Assembly (NCBI GenBank): GCA_030704615.1
Contig: CM060733.1
Location: forward strand, 64,726,001 to 64,790,000
Length of the DNA stretch: 64,000 bases
DNA from: Takakia lepidozioides
Taxonomy: Eukaryota > Streptophyta > Takakiopsida > Takakiales > Takakiaceae
Reading direction: 5' to 3'
Each line of letters begins with the position of its first letter. Position 1 is the first letter of the stretch. Shown in pieces: positions 34,801 to 46,656 of the stretch. The position numbers and the translations under genes were made by a program. Below the pieces are notes generated by a model, which was not told the origin of the DNA, searched no databases, and was given only the letters and a program-made list of their open reading frames with translations.

Positions 34801-35160
34801 TGCTCTTCACCCTGATTTCTTCCATTCCTCTCACTCTCTTCATTCTAGACCCACAGAAAGGTTTTGGCTGTAACAATTGAAGAAATGCCTGCAGGGCACA
34901 AAGCATAAACGTATGGTTGCCACAAAATGCTATGGGTAATTTCTTGTAAGCCTGCGGGGCTTGCAAGCATCGATTAAGAGAAAAGATACTCTCTGTTCAT
35001 CTATCCCCATGCCACTGCGTAAGTAGTATCGCGAGCGTATAGTCTGTTAGTTCCTCCATAGCTTCAAAGCTATAGCATTGATGGTCTGTCCCGTCGTGAC
35101 ACCCGTTACTTGGAACGACGCCGACTCTTGCGCTTAAAATTCCTCCATTTTCTTGATTCT
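34795..35160 (-). repeat. Partial duplicate of the G3 accessory ORF
   Basis: The sequence beginning TTGCTCTTCACCCTGATTTC repeats, with moderate divergence, the stretch 33930-34290 (ALQAFLQL, FCGNHTFML). It is a tandem or nested duplicate without an intact frame. From 35160 to 35571 I see no gene, only CGCTCATGCTCATG motifs near 35485-35510 that resemble the termini of the MULE family. Confidence 0.5.
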
Positions 35161-35571
35161 ACTTTAAGTAGCTTTGAACTATGTAGTTATAAGCACAACA
35201 GTTCATGTCCAGCTTAGATCCAGCTTTGACTAGGGATGATATAGTCGGTGGCGACCATAACACCCAACATCGCCGTATAGACTTGCCAATTATGAAGGTG
35301 GTGCTATAGTCGGTGGCAACTACAACAACTCACCTGCAAGCTGCAGTCATAGGCGTTCCACCTCCTATTTCCGTGGACTGTTACCAAGATGCATTAAGTT
35401 GGCAGTTTTGGTTGCCGACCTCTACCTTTGATTAGGTTCGGTGTAGGTTCGGGCGAGGGTCGGGAAACTCTGCTCATGCTCATGCGTTCACCGCTCATGC
35501 TCATGGATTTGCAAACCCCCCCCAATACTCATGGACTAGTAGGGGACTGGCCCGCCCCCCCTGACGAGCCC

Positions 35572-36172
35572 TGGTTGCGCGCGGCCAGGGTGACGGCATA
35601 CTAGCCTAGCGGGTCGTGGCAAGTTGAAGTGTAGGTTGGGCTCAACGAACCGCCTACCCGGCTGCGGTGGCAGCTATGGACGGATCTAAACAGTCTAACT
35701 TCCTACCGGCAAAGCAAAGCTTAACAACTCCACTTCACAGGGCGATTTGCGTTTTCTAGTCCTACGTTTTGTTTATGGGTTTTCTACGTCTTTAATCATA
35801 ATTGCTTCCAAGTCTTTGTACTACTTCCTACATGCCTGGACTCCCAACACGCTTATAGCCGGGACGAACCTTCAAATCCTTTCACAAAACGAATCCCGAG
35901 CCCAGGGAGACGGGGATCATCTATCTCCCGTCCAATCCCCCCCCCCCTAAATCCCGAGGTGGATTAGTGTCCTACCTCCTAGGAAGGGACCGGATCCGCT
36001 TTCCCAAGTCAGTCTCTCCTACTTAGAGTGATCCAAAATTCAACCTCAATGGTCAATCCATCGGGTGAATGATAACAATTCAAACTCTAGGTGATTCCCG
36101 AGATCTAATAAAACAATGGCCGTTCCTTGGTCCAAGGCCCCCCCAGCGGCCGGGCACTTGACTTCAAATATC
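35572..36172 (+). repeat. Repeat R, first part only
   Basis: Closely matches 4903-5530, from GAGCCCTGGTTGCGCGCGG to CACTTGACTTCAAATATC, with a few small deletions. Homology ends abruptly at 36172. The second part of the repeat is found inverted at 55319-55667. The break therefore marks one side of a rearrangement. Confidence 0.7.
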
Positions 36173-36674
36173 CTCGGCGGAAGGGGCGATACCTCCTTTA
36201 AGACTTCCGTTTTTAAGTTAGGGGTCCAGATAGAATCCCTTAATAAAGCCGAATTACCGTGCTGAATAATAAAGAACTAATCATTAAAACCTTTCTACAA
36301 ATGCATGAAATTCGTAGAAATAGAGAATCATCGTAGGATGCTGGAGCTAACTAAATTACCCTCAAGGTACCAGGGGAACACCCTGGGAACGCCCTTTATG
36401 TCGGGAGCATTGGGGAACCGCTCCCCACTTGGGAGCGCCCCTAATTCCTATACCAAACCAATCAATAACGCATTAGCAACTTAAACCATCACCGTGCCAA
36501 GATGAATGAAATCTGTCGTCCCTCAGTTTCTCATCTGATCGCCACCCTGGTGTATAAACAATGATTAAACATTCAGTGGGTCCCAGGGTCCATTCCCTGC
36601 GCCTCTTCCACCTACTTCCAATATAATATGATTAATTTATGCAAGCAACCAGCCTAGAACGAAGTTGGAACATG
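36173..36674. other. Interior of MULE family, no gene seen
   Basis: No supported gene. Compact inverted motifs such as GGGGAACCGCTCCCC and GGGAACACCC are present. If the proposed inversion is right, this segment originally adjoined 55668 and lay upstream of the transposase gene. Confidence 0.35.
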
Positions 36675-37303
36675 TCATCTTCTACCTTGTGAAACCCCTA
36701 CCAAGGATTCTCTCATCCCTGTCTCTGGGCTCTCTCTCTCTGCCTGTGGCTCCCTCGTCCACTGACGTCCATTGAGGACTTGCCTGATCTCCAGGACGAC
36801 CTCGGAACTTCCATGACCTCGTCTGAGTCGGACAGGTTGTGAACAACCCGGTTCTCGCTTGTCTTCATGGATGGGTTCGGCTCTGGATTTATTTCGTTGC
36901 GGACTTCTCTCTTTGAGGTAGCCACTCTCTGATTCGCGGATTGTTTCGTGGAAGGCGCCAGGATAAAAGGTGTATTTGGCGGGCAAATGAAGTCCCCAAC
37001 AGCCCTGTATATGACGCTGTCCGATGTTGGAACTCGCCATTCCCTGCCATCGCCAAAATCATCGTGGAGCACAACAATACTCTCGACAACAACGCCGTTT
37101 GAGTCCTTCCTTTCCTCCTCCAAAAAAACCAACCCCGGTTTCAAGTGGTATCGAACGCACAGATATTTCTCCATCACCCGGCAGATGTCCCCTCTGCACG
37201 GAAATGAAGCTCTATGCTCGTGAGGAGGGCAGTACACTGTAGCGCTCGGGTTTTCCGCCATGGGAGATGTGTACACAAGACTCCCAGGATGGCGTGCGGG
37301 CAA
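36675..37303 (-). CDS. Unknown ORF within the MULE-family element
   Basis: An open frame of up to 196 codons. Its central part looks like a folded domain (YCPPHEHRASFPCRGDICRV, VVVLHDDFGDGREWRVP, SVIYRAVGDFICPP) and its C-terminus is charged and low in complexity (NLSDSDEVMEVPRSS). The Cys/His spacing at the start could bind metal. I recognise no family. In the arrangement before the inferred inversion it would lie upstream of, and point the same way as, the transposase, so it may be an early exon of that gene or a separate accessory gene. Confidence 0.4.
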
Positions 37304-37554
37304 GCTCCCTGATAGAAGGGGGATGCAGCGATGGGAATGAATGCGGTGCTGATTTGTCCGAGCGACGAAGCCTGATCCAAATCCAGGGAGCCAACTATCT
37401 CAAAAATCCACAGTCAGAGTGTTAATGAACCTTGTCTCAGGAATGCGGCCCCTGGTCTTTGCGCAATAACTGCCAACGGTATGCAGTCAGAAAATGGGGG
37501 GCCGTCCGGATGATGTCGGCTGAAGGGGAGAAGCCGGCACCGTGCCGTCACATT

Positions 37555-38375
37555 ACTACCCCCGGATGAAAATTCGGCACCGAATATCCAGCAAGGGCCG
37601 CACGTATGAAGTCGCCTCGGGCAGAGAGGCCGGAACCTGTCCGACAGAGAACAACCCCCGGATGGAAATTCAGCGCCGAATTTCCATTCGGATCCCCCCA
37701 AAGGAAGTCATGTCGGGGGGTCAGGCCAAAAATTGGCCGACATAAAAACCTCCCCGGATGGAAAAACGGCGCCGAATTTCCATCCGAGGCCGTTCGGATG
37801 CAGTCGGCTCGGGTGAAGGCCGCCACCTGGCCCTCACATGACAACCCCCGGACGGAAATTTGGCACCGAATATCCAACAGTGGAAGCCCGGATGAAGTCG
37901 CCTCAGGCGTAGAGGCCGGCGCGTGTTCGACGGAGAGCATCCCCTGGATGGAGATTCGACGCCGAATTTCCATCCGGCCCCCCCCCAAACGAAGTCATGT
38001 CGGGGGGGGCAGGCCGAAAACTGGCCGACATAAAAACCTCCCCAGATGGGAAAACGGCGCCGAATTTCCATCCGGGGCCGTTCCGATGCAGTCGGGGAGG
38101 GGGGAGAGGCCGGCACCTGGCCGTCACATTTCAACCCCCGGACGGAAATTCGGCACCGAATATCCAACAGGTGACGCCCGGACAAAGTCGCCTCGGGCGT
38201 AGAGGCCGGCACCGGTCCGACATAGACCATCCCCCGGATGGAAATTCGCCGCCGAATTTCCATCCGGGCCCCCTCAAAGGAAGTCCGGTCGGGTGGTGAG
38301 GCCCAAAATTGGACGATATAAAAACCGAACAGGATGGAAAAACGGCGTCGAATTTCCGTCCGAGGCCGTTCGGAT
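37555..38375. repeat. GGCGCC palindrome array A (about 96-bp period, trimeric)
   Basis: Nine palindromes of the type GAAATTCGGCGCCGAATTTC occur near 37566, 37665, 37755, 37850, 37945, 38045, 38140, 38235 and 38333. Three versions alternate in order (GGCACC core with AATATCC arm; GCGCC core with both arms; AAACGGCGCC core), giving a higher-order period near 290 bases. Overlapping open frames in this array are a product of the repetition, not genes. Confidence 0.85.
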
Positions 38376-38514
38376 TTCCCTCTAGCAGTCAAGGATTCCA
38401 TGAAAAACGTGTCTAAAAGTGGACTTCAGCCACAAAACTAACAGTTTACTTTGTTTTTCTCCGAAAAACCAAGCGGCCACGCTCAGAATTACCTGCAGGA
38501 AGGTAATTCGGCGC

Positions 38515-39000
38515 TTCGACTTACCTGGCGAATGGAAATTCGGCGCCGAATTTCCATCCTGATCCGCTCCGAATTACCTGCATGACGCAAATTTTGCGCG
38601 CCGCCCTACCCGCCGGATGGAAATTCGGCACCGAATTTCCATCCATCCGCTCTCCGACCAACCTGGCGGATGGAAATCCGGTGCCGGATTTCCATCCATC
38701 CGGCTCCGAATTACCTGCGTGGCGGAAATTTTGCGCGCCGCCCTACCTGGCAGGATGGAAATCCGGCGCCGGATTTCCATCCATCCGGCTCCGAATTACC
38801 TGCGTGGCGGAAATTTCAGGATGGAAATTCGGCGCCGGATTTCCATCCATCCGGCTCCGAATTACCTGCGTGGCGGAAATTTCAGGATGGAAATTCGGCG
38901 CCGGATTTCCATCCATCCGGCTCCGAATTACCTGCGTGGCAGAATTTTCGCGCGACGCCCTACCTGGCAGGATGGAAATTCGGCGCTGAATTTCCATCCT
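38515..39000. repeat. GGCGCC palindrome array B
   Basis: Seven further palindromes near 38522, 38607, 38668, 38752, 38817, 38884 and 38970, spaced 60-90 bases apart and separated by copies of CATCCGGCTCCGAATTACCT. Several cores are CCGGCGCCGG, so arms and core have co-varied to keep the palindrome. The array ends about 215 bases before the ParB/methyltransferase-like start codon. Confidence 0.85.
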
Positions 39001-39214
39001 GCTGCTCTCCGAATTACTTGCATGACGGAAATTTTGCGCGCCGCCGTACCTGGCGGATGGGCATTAAATGTCCACCGCCGTCCGTTTTTATTTGGGCTGG
39101 CGACACATGGCTTCCTCGATACGTACCCTAAATCTGATGCTAATCTTGGATTAACTTCTATTCGAGGCATGTACCCCAAAAAACTGAGATCTTTTTCCAT
39201 TTTGGCTGGGACTT

Positions 39215-42200
39215 ATGCCGCCTGAAGGGCGTGGCTCTCCTGAGAGAGACCTCACATCCAGACCGCGGCGGAAGTTGAAAGCTTTGTACTACGGACGACA
39301 GCCAATCTCTCGCATGGCCAAACTTAAGCTCCAGCAGGAGATTCCAGTGTCTTGCTCACAACCCGCACCAACTGAAGCCGAGTACTCTCAGGCAAGCCAC
39401 TTCTGCTTTCGCTTTTGCTTTCACTTTGTTGTTTCGCTTTGTTTTTGCATCTTCATCCTGGCATCGCTGGAAGCATGTCATTTCTAGGCATTGGTTGGAT
39501 TCGTTTTCATTGTTGTTCCACGATTGTTGCTATGGTGGTTGCGCTGCTCGTTGCGATGCTGGTTTTGGCACCGATGTTGGTTCTGACGATTTTGGGAATG
39601 ACAGAGTGACGACGAGTCCGGCACGCTGGTGGTATCATCGACCGCTCCAACTCATCGCATTTTTGAATCGCCCAACTTGGGGCAAGAGGGCAAACTTCAA
39701 CCTTTTGTTGGTGGACGGGAGGACCTGCAGCGAGGGTACGACAGAATAGGCATTGGGGAGGTTGGTGCAGGCGGCATGGCAGGTGAAGGGCGTGAGGACG
39801 TGAGGACAGCAGATCTGGCAATGGAGGTTGTTGATGCACATGCAGTAGGGCCCGCCCACGCAAAGAAGAAGAAGAAAGCTAAGCACATGCAATCCCCGGC
39901 GAGAGAGCCGTCACGGGCTGCGGAGGGGGGAGTGAGCAGTGCGCGCGAGGGTGTTCCTTCTCCTCAATCAAAGGTGGTCGTCCTGGAGGGCTCCCCTGCT
40001 GCTAGCCCTAGTAAGAAACAGAAAGCCCGTGAGAGGGCAAAAGAACAGGCGAGACAGAAGGCTAGCCAGTAGGAAAGAGAAAAGGCCACTGAAGAGGCCA
40101 GGGGTGCCCAAATGACAGATGCCAATGTAAGCGAGGGACGCACAGAGACGGTGGATCCCTCCAAGACACCACAAAGAGGCAGTAACACACCGGTTACACC
40201 ATCGCGGACAAGAGCAGCCCCCGCAATTACCCATACGGTGGAGAGTGGAGGAGAGGAAAGAACACCACAAAGAGCACGGATTGTGCAAGTTCGAGGTGAA
40301 GCCGGGGAGATGGCAGTAGAGACAGGGAGAGTGCTCGAGGTGGTTTCGTCGGTGGTTCACCATGTTGAGGAGGACGACACCGAGCTTTCTGACCAGGATG
40401 ACATCCTCCCGGACATCCCCAGGCCCCAAACCCGCAGCATACAGGCTGGATTTGGCGGTCCTGGTGGGCTGCCGGAGAACCCCTCTGCAGCAGACGTCAT
40501 GTCCAAGGCGGATATGAAGTTGGCGGCTGCCAAGATGTTGGAGGCAACCCACAGCAACATTGGCAGGGTGCTGGGGGGCATGGTGTACCCGGCCAAGCTT
40601 CGAATTCCCCTTTGCCACTTGGTGTCTTTGCAAGTGGTGAGACCTGCCCTCCCAGGCGATATCAACAAGCTGAAATTTTCTTTCCGGGATGGATATCGAA
40701 TGGGGTCTGCCGCGTTTTACGTTTCCATTGAGAACGACCACGGAGCTTCCCGTGCCCATACTTCCGATGAGGTGGACAAATGGGGTCCCCATTGGCAAAG
40801 GCGAAATGAGGAGTTCGAGAGATCGATTGTTACTGATCCTCTTTTCCAGCACTTGTCCGGAAAGATGTTTTACGTGTGGGACGGCAATCATCGCCTCCTG
40901 GCATGGATGGAGCACATAGCCGAAGCCCACCCCAACGACCTCGATTGGCATTTCGCCGTGGAGTGTGTTGTGCTGAAGGTTGCAGGGCCCAAAGATCGCA
41001 CTCTTTTCAAAGCTGCAATGGCGGACATCAACTCGTAAGTTACAACGTCTCTTGCTTTTGGACCCATCCGATTGTAAGTCATTTCATTGCGACTCCTCAT
41101 ATTTGTTGTAAGTTCCCATTTCAGAATTGTTTGATGGAAATGTGGCATTGCAGGGTGAAGAATGCCTTCATTGCCACCAACTTGTCCCATATGCTCTTCC
41201 GAGTGAAGGATGTCGGGAAGCAGGGGGTGCAAGAGTTTGCCAATTCGCTCAGTGCCGACCTCCTGCGCAAGTCGGAGGCAAAGGCAGACAGAACCTAGTA
41301 TAGGCTGAGCATGGACGCCATGGTGGACTACATATTTCGGGTAAAGCTCCTGACTGTTTTGTTGAGCTAATCTGTCTCTCCTCCCCCAATAGAAGAAAAA
41401 GTGTTGAGCAGGATCTCTAATCTTATGTGCGCATTCTTGACAGAGGAAAATTCAGCAGGATTTGGCACATGCGCGGAGGTTTTACATGGAGTCAGAGGAG
41501 AAGAATCTAACCCTCCCGGCACTCGAATCGTATCTCAAAGCTGCGGAGGTGAGGGCCCGCATAAAGTACAAGTCGCGGATGGTAAAGTACGTGGCCATAG
41601 CTGATCCCGCCCTTGGTGCCGACTTCTGTTCCTTTAGACTCCATCACTCCTGTACCTACATGGCCTTCTCTCCTCGACGTTGGTTGAGATTCTGTTATTA
41701 CAGGTCGTCTCTTCTCCTGCACCAATTTGGTGACATTTTCTCTGTCTCCTGCCAAGAAATAAAAGCTACTCCCACGCTCTGAAGCCCACGATGACATTGG
41801 AGAAGCTCCATTGTCTAGCCACATCCTGTGTGGATGGTGCAGAAAAGGTGATACATTCTTAACCAAATTGTGGTGGCAACAACTCGTTTTGCGGTGTTTG
41901 GCGCTTACGAATATGCTGGGTGGTTGGACAGACCCCGTGGCTCCAAATCTGGAATGGTTCCCAAAGTACAAGGGACATGTGGAGCTTCCCCAAACCGGAC
42001 AAACTGTCTGACCCCACATTCGACATGTGGATGAACCGCATGACATGGTGGTTTCAGGTACTTCCCCACGCTTCGTTTGGCGCTTCTACTCTTGTAGGGG
42101 GTGGATTCATTGTATTTTTTCAGCAATGCGATCTGATGGAGAATCTCCATAGGTGACGACGAATGCGCAAGAGCAGCTGGACACACAAGCACATCAGTTC

Positions 42201-45200
42201 AAGATGGAGATTTCTCCTGCAGCAGAGAGCCTACGCGACTATGTGATGAGGTACTTTCTGCTCTACAAGACCGACCTATTCTTTCGGGAGATACCACATG
42301 CCCGCCGGAGCCACGAGTTCACCGACCAGCCGAACGTGGACAAAGCAGCAATGCGCCTTTTGTACAGGTACATACGCGATGCCTTCCTTTCAGTCCTTGC
42401 ATTTTTCGCCGAATTTCCAGATCAGGGCTCCGAAAATGGCTAAGTCCCTAGGGTGGCTGGCCCTGAACTGGAAATTCGGCGCCATTTTTCCAGGTCAAGG
42501 CCATATGGGACTTAGCCACTTTCGGGCCGAACCTGGGAAAATGGCGCCGAATTTCCAGTCAGGGCTCCAAAAATGGCTAAGTCCCTAGGGTGGCTGGCCC
42601 TGAACTGCAAATTTGGCGTCATTTTTCCAGGTCAAGGCCATATGGGACTTAGCCACTTTCGGGCCGGACCTGGGAAAATGGCGCCGAATTTCCAGTTAGG
42701 GCTCCGAAAATGGCCAAGTCCCTAGGGTGGCTGGCCCTGAATTGGAAATTCGGCGCCATTTTTCCAGTTCTGGGCCCTATTGCCGTTCTGGGACTTAGCC
42801 ATTTTCGGGCCGGACCTAGGAAAATGGCGCCGAATTTCCAGTCAGGGCTCCGAAAATGGCTAAGTCCCTAGGGTGGCTGGCCCCGAACTGGAAATTCGGC
42901 GCCATTTTTCCAGTTCTGGGCCCTATTGCCCTTGTGGGACTTAGCCATTTTCGGGCCGGACTTGGGAAAATGGCGCCGAATTTCCAGTCAGGGCTCCGAA
43001 AATGGCTAAGTCCCTAGGGTGGCTGGCCCTGAACTGGAAATTTGGCGCCATTTTTCCAGTTCTAGGCCCTATTGCCGTTCTGGGACTTAGCCATCTTCGG
43101 GCCAAACCGGGAAAAATGGCGCCGAATTTCCAGTTCAGGGCTCCCAAGATGGCTAAGTCCCTAGGGTGGCAGTCACCGAAAACCGATATTCGGCGCCATT
43201 TTTCCATTTCTAGGCCCACTCAGATCCACCCCAACCTGGGAAAATGGTGCCGAATTTGCAGTTCAGGGACCTCATTGTGTTTTTCATGAATGCAGGTACT
43301 GCAAGTTCTCCCTTTTGGAGAAAGGTCATCTGTCTTTCGAGCCACCATTCTTCCTGGCATGGAGGAACCCTGGGGCTGACTCCATGTACACTGACGATAT
43401 TGTGAAGGAGTGGCATCTGGAACATTTGCGTGATTGCCCTTAGTATGTGGACCTTCCGCCCGACATGCTCGACCCATCCGAGTTTCAATTGAAGCTGGAT
43501 GCTGAGGCCCGACGAAACCGGGCTCTGCTACCTCCGCTGGGTGCAAAAGAGGCAAAAGCGCTTGCAAACTCCAGGAAAGCGGCAGAGCTTGCTTAGGCAG
43601 GAATTCAGGAGAAATTGAATGAGAAGAGTAAAGGCCAAAGGAAAAAGACAAGGAAACAGGTGAGTGCAGTAACACCCAAAAAACAGAAAACCATCGGGGC
43701 ATCGGAGTAGGCGCAGGAGGGGACCCAAGAGAGTGACTCGGACGACGACTTTGTTCAAGGTCCTGCGACTGCTGTTGCTGCTACCCAGTCACCGGTCGTC
43801 CGGGTTCCCAAGTCAGTTCGGAGTGGGACTGGCTCTTCCAAGAAGTTGGCATTTGAGGGCGAGCCTACACGGCAGTATTCGGCGGTGACGTTTACGCACA
43901 GGCCAAAGCTAGAACCTCCAACCATCATCCAATGCGTCAATGAGAGCTTCCTTGACGTTCTCGCTGCCAGGGCGAAGAATGTGGCACACAGCAAGTCTCT
44001 GGCGGAGCAGAAGGGGAAAGCCAAGAAGAGGGCTGCCGGTACAGAGCCTAAAGACACCCCTGGTTTTGAAGCCATGATGGAATTCTTCACGGCTGTGAGC
44101 ACGGATTGCAAGAGCACTCGGGGGGGGGGTTTGAGGTGGAGAGAGCTTGTGACATGATTCTCCTCGACATTCCAGATGGGGAGCTGTTGGAGGGCCTGGA
44201 TGGTGTGCCCACCTGGAACAGGTTTACTGAGGACTACTGGAAAGCCGGGTTTGGGCTGGCGGGGATGCTTCTGGATGACGGTGGATGTGTGGTTGTCCTT
44301 GCCACAAGAGGGAAGACCACAGAGAATGCGGTGGCAAGGTGGACACCGAAAAGTGTCACCCCGGTCGTCCTCTGAAAATGGTTCTGCATCAATACACAGG
44401 GGTTGCAAACAGAGGGCCAAAGTGTAAGTTATCAATCTATTGCATTCACCTCATATTGTGGTGTATCTAAACAAGATCCCGGAGTTGATCCCTATTTTGT
44501 TGGATGTGCAGACATTGGTGTTTGAGGCATATTGCTTTGTGAAGAGAGGGTCTACGTTCAAATTCCGCAACGACGGTTGTCTTGTTGATGCCGCTGTGGA
44601 CCCTGTTACCTACGATGTCCTCTACAACTATGTGCCCCACTCCAGTATGCCGAAGGACACAAAGACAGGCAAACCGTGGCGGTACAGCCGGACCCGGAGC
44701 CCTGCTTTCATCCAAACCCTCATGGAGACGTGCTCGGATGTCCAAGGGCGGATTCTGGACCTCACATGCGGCACGGGTAAGCCTTCACGTGCTCAGTTTG
44801 TCCCCTGGCCCGATTGCAATTGCATGCCGCAAGCTATTAACCGCCCGCTTTGTTCCTCAGGTGCTTCAATGTGGGCAGGGACGTTGTCCAACAGGCTTGT
44901 GTTGGCCTTCGAGCCAGATACTGCCCTCCACAACTCGGAACTTGCAGCGGCTGAACGTCTGCCGAAAGAGGAAGAGGCATCCTCGGAGGATGAGGAAAAA
45001 TCCGAGAAGGAGCAGGGGGAGGAACAAGTTGGGATCGAGGCCGAGGAGCCCCCGGTGTATGAGTGAGTGGTCGCATTGTAAGTTGCCTCCAGATTTCGTG
45101 AGGCACCTCCCTTTGCTCTCTTATTACCCTTTCTGCTTCTGCTGGTATTGACATTCTTGAAGTGGATTTGTTCTTACTGTAGGATGCCAAGTACGGTAGG

Positions 45201-45642
45201 AGGGACGTCTACACCGGAGTTCATGGGCAGGAGGAACGTGCCTTTTTTTGCCAGGGGGGATTTCATGCCTAGTCCAGAAAGGGACTACATCCTTCTTATT
45301 TATGCTGCCCGGCTTGCTTCGGTGTCCATTAGGAGGTGTTCCGAACCTAGTCGTGTACAACAGATTTTAGACGAGGCAAGCCTCAAGAAAATGAAGATGA
45401 GGGAGGAGGCAACAGCTATTAGAGCCCGTCGGGCTCGTAGATTTGTGTTGGATTCTGCTGAGGAGAGTGGGGGAGAAGAGGCAGAAGATTCCCAAGAGGT
45501 GAGGTGGACAGTCCCCCAAGGAGATGACGGCATTTTTGAGAGGCATACTGCAACCGATGCATCACAGAGCTCGGAGGATGGGGGGGATGAGGGGGATGAG
45601 GAAGAAGGAGGGCCAAGTTCCTCGGAAGGTGTAGGAGAGTAG
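39215..45642 (+). pseudogene. ParB-like plus DNA methyltransferase-like fusion gene, 11 exons
   Basis: In-phase exons: 39215-39391 (GC-AG donor), 39605-41034, 41154-41340, 41444-41581, 41785-41847, 41932-42057, 42153-42367, 43296-44423, 44512-44776, 44861-45062, 45183-45642; about 1,460 codons. A basic leader precedes a ParB/sulfiredoxin-like domain (SIVTDPLFQHL, then YVWDGNHRLLAWMEHI). The C-terminal half resembles permuted N4/N6 DNA methyltransferases: a degenerate motif IV (MILLDIPDGE for DPPY), WRYSRTRSPAFIQTLME, then motif I ILDLTCGTGAS split by an intron. An acidic tail ends the protein. It has six in-frame stops: TAG at 40070, 41296, 43441, 43594 and 43708, TGA at 44373, plus a one-base shift in a G10 run (44120-44129). 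ParB-methylase fusions are known in phages and bacteria; I know none in plant transposons. The activity is inference, and DPPY is missing. Confidence 0.65.
42405..43260. repeat. GGCGCC palindrome array C inside intron 7
   Basis: Twelve sites alternate between GGAAATTCGGCGCCATTTTT and its reverse complement, at about 70-80-base steps (42461, 42533, 42604, 42671, 42738, 42818, 42886, 42963, 43034, 43108, 43180, 43240). They are joined by AAAATGGCTAAGTCCCTAGG blocks. Neighbouring sites are inverted, so the intron could fold into large hairpins. The array fills almost the whole 928-bp intron (42368-43295). Confidence 0.85.
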
Positions 45643-45850
45643 TTCCCATTCCTGCTATGACAGTTAGGACACACTTGTATAGACGTGGCTTGCCACCAAA
45701 TTTGCAATAAAATGTTGCATTTCATTGCTATGACGAGTCCACATGACCCTATTTCCGTGCCTCCTAACCCTATTTCCGTGGACACAATTCGGCCCGCTCA
45801 TACTTTTTTTTTTTCCGCTCATGCTCATGCCGCTCATGAAATAGCAGCCC
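45643..45850 (+). repeat. Terminus 1 of the MULE-family element
   Basis: The 3' flank of the ParB/methyltransferase-like gene includes a polyadenylation-like AATAAAATG near 45706, then CCCTATTTCCGTG subterminal motifs (45749-45785). Next come CGCTCATG direct repeats and the end CCGCTCATGAAATAGCAGCC. Read inward, the end is GCTATTTCATGAGCGGCATG, matching the terminus at 59658. It is followed by the 11-bp target duplicate CCCACAAATAG (45851-45861). Confidence 0.65.
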
Positions 45851-46120
45851 CCCACAAATAGTTTTAGCTGATGTACCGGGTAGGTACTTTGACGGCCCGA
45901 TTTGTCCTCTTGCATGATGAGACCCACTCTTGCAATTTATGCAGTGCGGTGTGCTTCGCCTTAGTGGCCATGTGTCCATTTTTAGACATGCCCCCGACTT
46001 CCCCTCTCCGCGTGGCATATTCTCCGAATTTGACTTCCAAACTTCTTCTTCACTTTACGGCCACTTTTTTACGTTAACCCGCTTCCACCTGTCACTGACC
46101 CAATGGAATGTGTAACCCGC
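45851..46120 (-). repeat. Interrupted host repeat, upstream half
   Basis: On the minus strand this matches the G3 accessory-ORF leader at 34800-34514, including a second CCHC-like knuckle (CINCKSGSHHARGQ in frame 46018-45770). It stops exactly at the 11-bp duplicate next to the MULE terminus. The missing downstream half is at 59659 onward on the opposite strand. Confidence 0.6.
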
Positions 46121-46362
46121 ATGGGCTGTGTTGGGCTGTGACAGGCTGTGTCTAATTGTGGTGAACTGTGATAGGATGTGTGACACTGTGATGGGCTGTG
46201 ATAAGCTGTGTCACGCTGTGATGGGCTGTGATGGGCTGTGTGGCACTGTGATGGGCTGTGATAGGCCGTGTCACGCTGTGATGGACTGTGATAGGCTGTG
46301 TCATGTTGTGTTGGGCTGTGATAGGCTGTGTGGCACTGTGATGGGCTGTGATAGCTATGCGA
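46110..46362. repeat. GCTGTGAT minisatellite
   Basis: About 250 bases of units such as GGGCTGTGATAGGCTGTGT. The minus-strand frame across it translates to repetitive HSPSQ.TAY units and is not a gene. It lies where the 3' LTR of G2 should begin and may be all that is left of it. Confidence 0.7.
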
Positions 46363-46656
46363 ACACTTGTACTTCCCACCCTGGTCATACACGCTCGGCT
46401 TAGCGACAAGTGCTCCATACTCCGTTGGTATCACTGGCGCAGCCCGTGACTGTTTTTGTGTTTCAACATGTAAATCGTGCTGCAATGGTTTGTCATGGAT
46501 ACCACTGTATCCCTTCAACTTATTGGCATTGACTCTCCCCATCATTTCTTTGTTAATGGTTTGTAACATGGCGGTGTTATTATCATACATCTTCTGTATG
46601 ACATAAGGTCATTTCCATGGTGATTTAAGCTTAGAAGCTTTAATCTTCCCCTTCTT

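Noticed and set aside
37555-39000. Protein-coding frames across the palindrome arrays
   Set aside because: Several long open frames on both strands translate to the same short repeated phrases. They follow from the repeat lacking stops, with no independent coding evidence.
37555-43260. CRISPR-like array
   Set aside because: Repeats are regularly spaced, but the spacers are themselves repeated, the genome is a plant, and there are no cas genes. These are satellite-like palindromes.
39215-45642. UAG recoding or RNA editing to restore the ParB/methyltransferase-like gene
   Set aside because: CAG-to-TAG deamination explains the stops more simply, a TGA and a frameshift also occur, and U-to-C editing is known from organelles rather than nuclear transcripts. 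Kept only as a test in the findings.
46069-46590. 173-codon minus-strand protein with HSPSQ repeats
   Set aside because: The repeats are the translated GCTGTG minisatellite. The first part is readthrough from the region beyond integrase.
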